Assembly (NCBI RefSeq): GCF_010907035.1
Contig: NZ_QUMK01000051.1
Coordinates: 1 to 41,554 of the forward strand
Length of the DNA: 41,554 nt
DNA from: Rhodopseudomonas sp. BR0M22
GTDB lineage: Bacteria > Pseudomonadota > Alphaproteobacteria > Rhizobiales > Xanthobacteraceae
Direction of reading: 5' to 3'
Shown in pieces: positions 16,589 through 23,171 of the stretch; the stretch's first letter is position 1, and every line of letters begins with the position of its first letter. Position numbers and translations under genes: made by a program. The notes under the pieces were generated by a model. The model did no database searches. It saw only the letters and a list, made by a program, of their open reading frames with translations, and was not told where the DNA came from.

Positions 16589-17917
16589 TTAGAGCCGGTC
16601 GCGCCCTGGGATCCAGTCGGTCCCGGCGAGTGGCACGCGTGCCATCGCAGCGGCTTCGAGGGTGAGAGCGCACAGATCCTCGGGCTCGAGATTGTGCACA
16701 TGATTGTGACCGCAGGCGCGGGCGATGGTCTGCGCCTCCAGTGTCATGACTTTGAGGTAGTTGGCGAGGCGGCGCCCGGCCAGCACGGGATCGAGCCGTG
16801 CCATCAGGTCGGGATCCTGAGTGGTGATGCCGGCCGGATCCTTGCCCTCGTGCCAATCGTCGTAGGCGCCCGCGGTCGTCCCGAGCTTCTGATAATCCGC
16901 TTCGCGCAGCGGGTCGTTGTCGCCGAGCGCGACCAGCGCTGCGGTGCCGATCGACACCGCATCGGCGCCGAGCGCCAGTGCCTTGGCGACGTCAGCGCCG
17001 TTGCGGATGCCGCCGGACACGATCAGTTGCACCTTGCGATGCATGCCGAGATCCTGCAGTGCCTGCACCGCTGGACGGATGCAGGCCAGCGTCGGCATGC
17101 CGACATGCTCGATGAAGACTTCCTGGGTGGCGGCCGTGCCGCCCTGCATGCCGTCAAGCACCACGACGTCGGCCCCCGACTTCACCGCCAGTGCCACGTC
17201 GTAATAGGGCCGCGCACCGCCGACCTTGATGAAGATCGGCTTCTGCCAGTCGGTGATCTCGCGCAGTTCGAGGATCTTGATCTCGAGGTCGTCGGGCCCG
17301 GTCCAGTCCGGATGCCGCGACGCCGAGCGCTGATCGATGCCCTTGGGCAGCGTCCGCATCTCGGCGACGCGGTCGGTGATCTTCTGGCCGAGCAGCATGC
17401 CGCCGCCGCCGGGCTTGGCGCCCTGCCCGATCACGATCTCGATCGCGTCGGCCTTCAGCAGGTCTTCCGGATTCATGCCGTAGCGCGACGGCAGATACTG
17501 ATACACCAGCGTCTGCGACTGGCCGCGCTCTTCCGTCGACATGCCCCCGTCGCCGGTGGTGGTCGAGGTGCCGGCGATAGTCGCGCCGCGCCCCAGCGCC
17601 TCTTTGGCGTTAGCCGACAGCGAGCCGAAGCTCATCCCGGCGATGGTGATCGGGATCTTCAGATGCAGCGGCTTCTTGGCGTAGCGCGAGCCGAGAACGA
17701 CGTCGGTATCGCAGCGCTCGCGGTAGCCTTCGAGCGGATAGCGCGACATCGAGGCGCCGAGAAACAGCAGATCGTCGAAATGCGGAACCCGCCGTTTCGC
17801 GCCTGCGCCGCGAATGTCGTAGATGCCGGTGGTCGCCGCACGGCGGATTTCGGACAGCGTGTAGTCGTCGAAGGTGTGCGACTTGCGAGGAGTGGTCGGA
17901 GGATTTGTGTAGGACAT
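16589..17917 (-). CDS. mgsC: N-methylglutamate synthase subunit C (FMN glutamate synthase-like, GlxD type)
   Basis: 442 residues. The glutamate-synthase alpha-barrel carries FMN: ITIAGMSFGSLSANAKEALG, TSTTTGDGGMSTEERGQSQ, IEIVIGQGAKPGGGGMLLGQ, IFIKVGGARPYYDVALAVKS, VVVLDGMQGGTAATQEVF and LIVSGGIRNGADVAKALALG. It lacks the ferredoxin and NADPH domains of full-length GltB/GltD. With MgsA and MgsB it forms N-methylglutamate synthase, which transfers the methylamino group to give N-methylglutamate. The homologue in rhizobia is named GlxD. It lies 51 bp after mgsB and 36 bp before gmaS. Confidence 0.87.
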   Translation of the reverse strand: MSYTNPPTTPRKSHTFDDYTLSEIRRAATTGIYDIRGAGAKRRVPHFDDLLFLGASMSRYPLEGYRERCDTDVVLGSRYAKKPLHLKIPITIAGMSFGSLSANAKEALGRGATIAGTSTTTGDGGMSTEERGQSQTLVYQYLPSRYGMNPEDLLKADAIEIVIGQGAKPGGGGMLLGQKITDRVAEMRTLPKGIDQRSASRHPDWTGPDDLEIKILELREITDWQKPIFIKVGGARPYYDVALAVKSGADVVVLDGMQGGTAATQEVFIEHVGMPTLACIRPAVQALQDLGMHRKVQLIVSGGIRNGADVAKALALGADAVSIGTAALVALGDNDPLREADYQKLGTTAGAYDDWHEGKDPAGITTQDPDLMARLDPVLAGRRLANYLKVMTLEAQTIARACGHNHVHNLEPEDLCALTLEAAAMARVPLAGTDWIPGRDRL

Positions 17918-17968
17918 TACGAAAGCCGCGCTGATGACAATGGACTGGGGGAATGATGGATTGAACGA

Positions 17969-18658
17969 CTAACCGTAGGCGTCCGCGTGATCGACGTTGA
18001 AAGTGTAGAGCTTGCGCGCCGATCCATAGCGCTTGAACTCCTCGGCTTTGACATCCGTGATGCCGGCCCGCGCCAATAATTTGCCGACGATCTCGATATG
18101 CTCGGGCCGCATCGGCTTCTCGATGCAGTCGGCGCCGAGGCTCTTGACCTTGCCGCGCACGAACAGCCGTGCCTCGTAGATCGAGTCGCCGAGCGCATCA
18201 CCGGCGTCGCCGCAAACCACGAGGTTGCCGGCCTGGGCCATGAACGCCGACATGTGCCCGATATTGCCCTTCACGACGATGTCGATGCCCTTCATCGAGA
18301 TACCGCAGCGCGACGAGGCGTTGCCTTCGATCACCAGCAAGCCGCCGTGGCCGGTCGCGCCGGCATATTGGCTGGCGTCGCCTTTGACGACGACTTCACC
18401 GGACATCATGTTCTCGGCGACGCCCGGCCCGACCGAACCGTGAACGGTGACCTTGGCCTGCCGGTTCATGCCGGCGCAGTAATAGCCGAGGCTGCCGCGG
18501 ATTGTGATGTCGACCGGCGCGTTGACGCCGACCGCCACCGCGTGCGATCCGCGCGGGTTGACGATTTCCCACTGCGTTTCGTTGGTGCCCGCACTGAGCT
18601 GATGCAGCGCCTGATTGAGCGCGCGCAGATCGGTTGCCGCGAGATCGACTGTCGGCAT
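17969..18658 (-). CDS. mgsB: N-methylglutamate synthase subunit B (GXGXG domain, GlxC type)
   Basis: 229 residues from MPTVDLAATD. The protein is the GXGXG right-handed beta-helix domain found at the C-terminus of glutamate synthase, here as a separate subunit. The visible repeats are DITIRGSLGYYCAGMNRQAK, VTVHGSVGPGVAENMMSGEV, VVKGDASQYAGATGHGGLLV and IVVKGNIGHMSAFMAQAGNL. It links the amidotransferase and FMN subunits of the complex and should help channel the amine. The start lies 2 bp after the mgsA stop, so translation is probably coupled. Confidence 0.87.
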   Translation of the reverse strand: MPTVDLAATDLRALNQALHQLSAGTNETQWEIVNPRGSHAVAVGVNAPVDITIRGSLGYYCAGMNRQAKVTVHGSVGPGVAENMMSGEVVVKGDASQYAGATGHGGLLVIEGNASSRCGISMKGIDIVVKGNIGHMSAFMAQAGNLVVCGDAGDALGDSIYEARLFVRGKVKSLGADCIEKPMRPEHIEIVGKLLARAGITDVKAEEFKRYGSARKLYTFNVDHADAYG

Positions 18659-18660
18659 GT

Positions 18661-19554
18661 TCAACGTCCCCAAAAATACACGGTGGCCGGCTCGGGCTCC
18701 CACACCTTCGCGTCATCGATGCCGGGCAGCCCGACCAGCGCGCGATATTCGGAGCCGAAGGCGACGTATCGATCGGTCTCGGCGAGCACCGCCGGCTTGC
18801 AGGCGATTGGGTCGCGCAGCACCCCGAACCCGTCTCGGGTGCCGACGACGAAGGTGTAGAAGCCGTCCAGGTCCCCGAGGCTTTTCTGCAGCGCGTCGCC
18901 GAGACTGAGGCCGCCGGCCATCTGCGCTGTGAGATAGGCCGCCGCGACCTCGGAGTCGTTTTCGGTCTCGAAGGTCATGCCCTCGCGCTTGAGCTCGCGG
19001 CGCAGATTGTTGTGGTTCGACAACGAGCCGTTGTGGACCAGGCATTGGTCGCTTCCGGTCGAGAACGGATGCGCGCCCATCGTGGTCACCGCCGACTCCG
19101 TCGCCATGCGGGTATGGCCGATGCCGTGACTGCCTTGCATCCCGGCCAAGCCGAACCGGTCGGCGACGCTGGTCGGGTAGCCGACCTCCTTGTAGATCTC
19201 GATGCGCTCGCCGACGCCCATCACCCGTAGATGCGGATAGCGTTCGCGCAGCAGCTTGCGGGCCGCGCCAGCCAGAGCGGCATCGAGGCGAAGCACCGCG
19301 TGAGTATCACGCACGGTCATGCCGACCTTGCCACCCAGCGCCTCGCCGAGGGCGACGTCGAGTCCCGCAAATGCCGAAGGGTCCGGCGACTGCAGCGTGA
19401 TCTTGCAAAGCCCGGATTCGTCGGCGCCGTAGACTGCGAAGCCTGCACTGTCCGGGCCGCGGTCGCACATCGTCGACAACATCTCGGCGAGCAGTTCGCC
19501 GAGCTGCGGCTCGAGCGCCTTGTCCTTGATGAAAAGACCGACAATCCCGCACAT
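18661..19554 (-). CDS. mgsA: N-methylglutamate synthase subunit A (class II glutamine amidotransferase, GlxB type)
   Basis: 297 residues from MCGIVGLFIKD. Cys2, exposed after Met removal, is the N-terminal nucleophile of class II (Ntn) amidotransferases. Other conserved parts are MLSTMCDRGPDSAGFAVYG, SHGIGHTRMATES, CLVHNGSLSNHNNLRREL and FETENDSEVAAAYL. It would hydrolyse gamma-glutamylmethylamide, freeing methylamine for the MgsC site, instead of glutamine. In-frame sequence upstream to 19632 is excluded because it would hide the nucleophile; GGGAGTGG upstream of the ATG is the ribosome site. First gene of the operon, divergent from the XRE-cupin regulator. Confidence 0.9.
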   Translation of the reverse strand: MCGIVGLFIKDKALEPQLGELLAEMLSTMCDRGPDSAGFAVYGADESGLCKITLQSPDPSAFAGLDVALGEALGGKVGMTVRDTHAVLRLDAALAGAARKLLRERYPHLRVMGVGERIEIYKEVGYPTSVADRFGLAGMQGSHGIGHTRMATESAVTTMGAHPFSTGSDQCLVHNGSLSNHNNLRRELKREGMTFETENDSEVAAAYLTAQMAGGLSLGDALQKSLGDLDGFYTFVVGTRDGFGVLRDPIACKPAVLAETDRYVAFGSEYRALVGLPGIDDAKVWEPEPATVYFWGR

Positions 19555-19641
19555 CGAAGCCCACTCCCGCCGCACGCCATGGTGACGATGCGAAGGAGTC
19601 CTAACAGGCCTCGCAGCCGATTTCAATACCAATAAACAAAA

Positions 19642-19656
19642 TTTCCTTATATGAAA
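19642..19656. promoter_or_regulatory. Candidate operator/promoter in the AT-rich mgsA-regulator gap
   Basis: The 229-bp divergent gap between mgsA and the XRE-cupin gene has one strikingly AT-rich patch (19620-19656). It contains the imperfect palindrome TTTCCTTATATGAAA, of which 10 of 15 positions fit two-fold symmetry (TTTC.T...A.GAAA). Its place and its likeness to other XRE-cupin operators suggest a binding site for the adjacent regulator. No footprint or second copy supports this. Confidence 0.35.
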
Positions 19657-19783
19657 CTCGCGCCGCGTGACGGCGGTATCGGTTCGTCCGGGCGCGGCGC
19701 CGTGCTATCGTCGTCTTCGGATTCCGCCGGGTGCACGACAGCGTGACGGATGTCGGAAGTTCGTCCCCAGCGGAGTCGACAGC

Positions 19784-20536
19784 ATGGCCAAGTCACCGAT
19801 CAAGTCATCCCCCAAGAAGCCGGCGTCGAAGGCGGCAGCCAAGCGCGAGGCGACCGACGTCGCCAACTGGAAACGCTCGGACGGCATCAAAGCGCCGCTG
19901 CTCTCCGCCAAGGTGCTCAACAGCCCCGACCCGCACGCGCTCGACCAAACTCGCGATAACATTCTGGAAGTCGCGATCGGCCGCGAGGTGCGCAACTTCC
20001 GCAATCAGCTCGGCATCAACATCTCGGAGCTCGCCGAAGCCGCCGGGATCTCGCTCGGCATGCTGTCCAAGATCGAAAACGGCATGACGTCACCGTCGCT
20101 GACGACGTTGCAGGCGCTGGCGCGCGCGCTCAGCGTTCCGGTCAGCTCGTTCTTCCGCCGATACGAAGAGCGGCGCTCGGTCAGCTTCGTCAAGGCGGGG
20201 GAAGGCCTGGCGATCGAGCGGCGCGGCACCCGCAGTGGCCACCAGTATCACTTGCTCGGCTACAACGGCGACCAGAACTCGCGTCTGGTCGTCGAGCCCT
20301 ACATGATTACGCTGACCAGCGAGTCGGACGTCTTCCCGCTGTTCCAGCATCCCGGCATGGAGTTTCTCTATATGCTCGAAGGCTCGGTGGTGTACCGGCA
20401 CGCGGAGAAGCGCTACACGATGCTGCCCGGCGACAGCCTGTTCTTCGATGCAGACGCCCCGCACGGGCCCGAGCAGATGGTGACGCTGCCGATCCGCTTT
20501 CTGTCGATCATCTGCTACGTCCGCGAGAACGATTGA
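19784..20536 (+). CDS. XRE-family regulator with C-terminal cupin domain
   Basis: 250 residues from the ATG with CGGAG upstream. A Lys/Ala-rich N-terminus (about 1-60) is followed by a lambda-repressor-like HTH at about 65-120 (VRNFRNQLGINISELAEAAG, ISLGMLSKIENGMTSPSLTT). A cupin_2 sensor domain follows at about 160-245, including HPGMEFLYMLEGSVVYRH, YTMLPGDSLFFDADAPHGPE and a final FLSIICYVREND. Members repress amine, amino acid or polyamine catabolic genes and bind a small ligand in the cupin. Its position, divergent from mgsABC-gmaS, points to control of methylamine use. Whether it activates or represses cannot be read. Confidence 0.82.
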   Translation: MAKSPIKSSPKKPASKAAAKREATDVANWKRSDGIKAPLLSAKVLNSPDPHALDQTRDNILEVAIGREVRNFRNQLGINISELAEAAGISLGMLSKIENGMTSPSLTTLQALARALSVPVSSFFRRYEERRSVSFVKAGEGLAIERRGTRSGHQYHLLGYNGDQNSRLVVEPYMITLTSESDVFPLFQHPGMEFLYMLEGSVVYRHAEKRYTMLPGDSLFFDADAPHGPEQMVTLPIRFLSIICYVREND

Positions 20537-20564
20537 GGCGTGCGCCGCGCCGGCCGTACCCCCG

Positions 20565-21590
20565 TTACGTCTCGCCCTCATCGCGCGACGGCGGCGAACC
20601 GCCGGAGAACTGCACACGCTCGTGTCGCGGCGGCAATCCGAACTGCCGGCGATAATGCCGCGTAAAGGTCGACGCGCTGGCAAATCCGGTCGCCACCGCG
20701 ATCTCCCCGATCGACAACGAGGTTTGCCGCAGCAGCCGGCGGGCCTGCTCGAGGCGCAATCGCGCATAGTGCCGCAGGATCGTCGTCCGCAGTTCGTTCC
20801 TGTACAGCCGCTCGAGCTGCCGCAGCGACATCCCGGCGATCTGCGCCAGTTTCGCGCGGCTGAGCGGGGCTTCGATATTGCGCTCCATGTACGCCATCGT
20901 TTCGATCAGCTTCGGGTGGTGGACGCCGAACCGGTCGGTCAGTGAAAGCCGCTGCGCCGCCTCGCCGCGCCGGACGTCGGTCTGCAGGAACCAGTCGCTG
21001 ACGGCGGCCGCAAGTGCGGATCCGTGATCGAGCCGGATCAGCGCGTGCATCATGTCGAGCGCCGCGATGCCGCCAGCGCAAGTGAAGCGGTCGCGATCGA
21101 TCTCAAACAGCGAATGGCTGAGCCGAAGAAATGGAAACGTCTCGGCGAAAGCCGGGATGTGCTCCCAATGCACGGTGCAGCGATAGCCGTCGAGCAGACC
21201 TGCCTGGGCGAGCAGAAACGGGCCGGCCGAGACGCCGCCGAGCCGCACGCCGTGACGCGCAGCCTTGCGCAGGAATGCCAGTGTCGGCGCATGCTGGAAG
21301 CTCTGCGGATTGCCGCCGGCGCACACCACGATCATGTCGAGTCGCCCGGCCTCGGAAGCGGTCACGTCGGCTTCGATGCGGACGCCGTTCGACGCCGTCA
21401 CACCGGAGCCCTGCAGGGCGAGGTGGCGCCAGCGATACAGCGTCCGGCCGGCCAGCGCGTTGGCGGCGCGCAGCGGCTCGATCGCGGACGCGTAGGACAT
21501 CAGCGCAAAACCAGGGACGAGCAGAAACCCGACGCGCAGCGGCCGTTGCGTTTTGTCGCTCACGGTCAATTTTTGGTCGTTTCTTGCCAT
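20565..21590 (-). CDS. glxA: GlxA-type AraC regulator (DJ-1/PfpI plus AraC HTH)
   Basis: 341 residues from MARNDQKLTVSDK. An N-terminal class I glutamine-amidotransferase-like (DJ-1/PfpI) sensor covers about residues 19-190 (LRVGFLLVPGFALMSYASAI, DMIVVCAGGNPQSFQH, VRLGGVSAGPFLLAQAGLLD). The usual catalytic Cys is replaced by Ser in GVSAGPF, so it senses rather than hydrolyses. An AraC HTH pair occupies about 230-330 (LAQIAGMSLRQLERLYRNEL; IGEIAVATGFASASTFTRHY). The related regulators GbdR and SouR respond to methylated amines and sarcosine. Divergent from mgdA over 60 bp. A perfect 9-bp dyad includes its start codon, suggesting autoregulation. The XRE-cupin gene converges with it. Confidence 0.85.
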   Translation of the reverse strand: MARNDQKLTVSDKTQRPLRVGFLLVPGFALMSYASAIEPLRAANALAGRTLYRWRHLALQGSGVTASNGVRIEADVTASEAGRLDMIVVCAGGNPQSFQHAPTLAFLRKAARHGVRLGGVSAGPFLLAQAGLLDGYRCTVHWEHIPAFAETFPFLRLSHSLFEIDRDRFTCAGGIAALDMMHALIRLDHGSALAAAVSDWFLQTDVRRGEAAQRLSLTDRFGVHHPKLIETMAYMERNIEAPLSRAKLAQIAGMSLRQLERLYRNELRTTILRHYARLRLEQARRLLRQTSLSIGEIAVATGFASASTFTRHYRRQFGLPPRHERVQFSGGSPPSRDEGET

Positions 21591-21615
21591 CCGCTGGGAT
21601 GGATAGCAGCGGATG
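21588..21615. promoter_or_regulatory. Perfect 9-bp inverted repeat over the glxA start codon
   Basis: CATCCGCTG at 21588-21596 and CAGCGGATG at 21607-21615 are exact inverted repeats separated by 10 bp. On the minus strand the final ATG of the repeat is the glxA start codon. The repeat could be a dimeric operator for the AraC protein, controlling both glxA and mgdA. It could instead form an RNA hairpin in the glxA mRNA that buries the start codon. Confidence 0.55.
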
Positions 21616-21650
21616 CTCCACGCGACAAGTTGCACGAAACGGCGGTCCCG

Positions 21651-22901
21651 ATGCGCTACTCGCTTTTCGCCCTCGCCCGCGAAGCCTTCCGCAGCCATCG
21701 CGGCTGGCAACCGGTCTGGCGCGATGCCGCGCCGCGCCCGCACTACGACGTGATCATCGTCGGCGGCGGCGGTCACGGCCTCGCCACCGCGTATTATCTC
21801 GCCGAGCGCTTCGGCATCCGTAACGTCGCCGTGCTGGAGAAGGGCTGGATCGGCTCCGGCAACGCCGGCCGCAACACCACCATCATCCGCTCCAACTATC
21901 TGCTGCCGGGCAATCAGCCGTTCTACGAACTGTCGATGCAACTCTGGGAAAGCCTGGAGCAGCAGCTCAATTACAATACGATGGTCAGCCAGCGCGGCGT
22001 GCTGAATCTGTTTCATTCGGACGCGCAGCGCGACGCCTTCGCCCGGCGCGGCAACGCGATGCTGCTGTCGGGCGCGGACGCCGAACTGCTCGACGCGGAC
22101 GACGTGCGGCGAATGCTGCCGCTGCTCGACTTCGACAACGCCAGGTTTCCGATCAAGGGCGGCCTGCTGCAGCGCCGCGGCGGCACCGCGCGGCACGATG
22201 CCGTGGTGTGGGGCTATGCGCGCGGCGCCAGCGAGCTCGGCGTCGACATCGTCCAGAATTGCGAGGTCACCGGCTTCGTCCGCGACGGCGACCGCGTCGT
22301 CGGGGTCGAGACCAGCCGCGGGCGGATCGGCTGCGGCTCGGTCGGCCTGGCGGTGGCGGGCAGCTCCTCGCGCGTCGCCAAAATGCTCGGGCTGAGGCTC
22401 CCGATCGAAAGCCACCTGATCCAGGCATTCGTCTCCGAGGGTATTAAGCCGCTGATTCCGGGCGTCGTTACTTTCGGCGCCGGGCACTTCTACATCAGCC
22501 AGTCCGACAAAGGCGGCCTGGTGTTCGGCGGCGACATCGACGGCTACAACTCCTACGCCCAGCGCGGCAATCTGCCGGTGATCGAAGACGTTTGCGAAGG
22601 AGGCATGGCGCTGATGCCGTCGATCGGCCGAGTGCGCATCCTGCGCAACTGGGCGGGGCTGCTCGACATGTCGATGGACGGCTCGCCGATCATCGACCGC
22701 GCTCCGATCGAAGGCGTCTACCTCAACGCCGGCTGGTGCTACGGCGGGTTCAAGGCGACGCCCGCCTCGGGCCTTTGCTTCGCACATCTGATCGCCAATG
22801 GCTCGAGCCACCCGGTCGCGACCGAACTCCGCCTCGATCGTTTCGCGGCCGGGCACCTGATCGACGAAAAGGGCCGTGGCGCCCAACCCAATTTGCATTG
22901 A
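21651..22901 (+). CDS. mgdA: N-methylglutamate dehydrogenase subunit A (SoxB/sarcosine oxidase beta-like)
   Basis: 416 residues from MRYSLFALAREAFRSHRGW, the typical start of SoxB-type beta subunits. The FAD dinucleotide-binding motif VIIVGGGGHGLATAYYL is at residues 34-50. Further family landmarks are KGWIGSGNAGRNTTIIRSNY, LLQRRGGTARHDAVVWGYAR (the His of this segment aligns with the covalent-FMN region of heterotetrameric sarcosine oxidase), DMSMDGSPIIDRAPIEGVYL and GWCYGGFKATPASG. The subunit oxidises the N-methyl group of N-methylglutamate at the FAD. The ribosome site is weak. First gene of mgdABCD-purU, divergent from glxA. Confidence 0.88.
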   Translation: MRYSLFALAREAFRSHRGWQPVWRDAAPRPHYDVIIVGGGGHGLATAYYLAERFGIRNVAVLEKGWIGSGNAGRNTTIIRSNYLLPGNQPFYELSMQLWESLEQQLNYNTMVSQRGVLNLFHSDAQRDAFARRGNAMLLSGADAELLDADDVRRMLPLLDFDNARFPIKGGLLQRRGGTARHDAVVWGYARGASELGVDIVQNCEVTGFVRDGDRVVGVETSRGRIGCGSVGLAVAGSSSRVAKMLGLRLPIESHLIQAFVSEGIKPLIPGVVTFGAGHFYISQSDKGGLVFGGDIDGYNSYAQRGNLPVIEDVCEGGMALMPSIGRVRILRNWAGLLDMSMDGSPIIDRAPIEGVYLNAGWCYGGFKATPASGLCFAHLIANGSSHPVATELRLDRFAAGHLIDEKGRGAQPNLH

Positions 22902-22910
22902 GAAGCAACC

Positions 22911-23171
22911 ATGCGGATCAACTGTCCCTATTGCGGCGAGCGCGACCTCGGCGAGTTCGTGTACTTCGGCGACCCGGTGCCGCGCCCAGATCCCTCCGCA
23001 GCCGATGCGGCGCAGCGCTTCCACGACTCGGTCTATCTGCGCGACAACCCGGCAGGACCGCATCAGGAACTCTGGTACCATGCCTACGGTTGCCGCGGCT
23101 GGCTGCGCGTCACGCGCGACACCCGCACTCATGCTATGCTCGGTAGCGCATTCGCGAGTGACCCAGCATGA
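22911..23171 (+). CDS. mgdB: N-methylglutamate dehydrogenase subunit B (SoxD/sarcosine oxidase delta-like)
   Basis: 86 residues. The small delta subunit binds structural zinc. The probable ligands are Cys5 and Cys8 in CPYC, and His57 and Cys61 in WYHAYGCRGWL, matching the SoxD arrangement. Length is normal for the family (about 85-110 aa). It starts 9 bp after the mgdA stop, and its own stop overlaps the mgdC start as ATGA, so the subunits are translationally coupled. Confidence 0.88.
   Translation: MRINCPYCGERDLGEFVYFGDPVPRPDPSAADAAQRFHDSVYLRDNPAGPHQELWYHAYGCRGWLRVTRDTRTHAMLGSAFASDPA

Noticed and set aside
20565-23132. An 855-codon minus-strand open frame extending past the AraC gene
   Set aside because: Only 20565-21590 encodes the AraC protein; the rest is an antisense shadow of mgdA and mgdB, with no start signal and no family resemblance.
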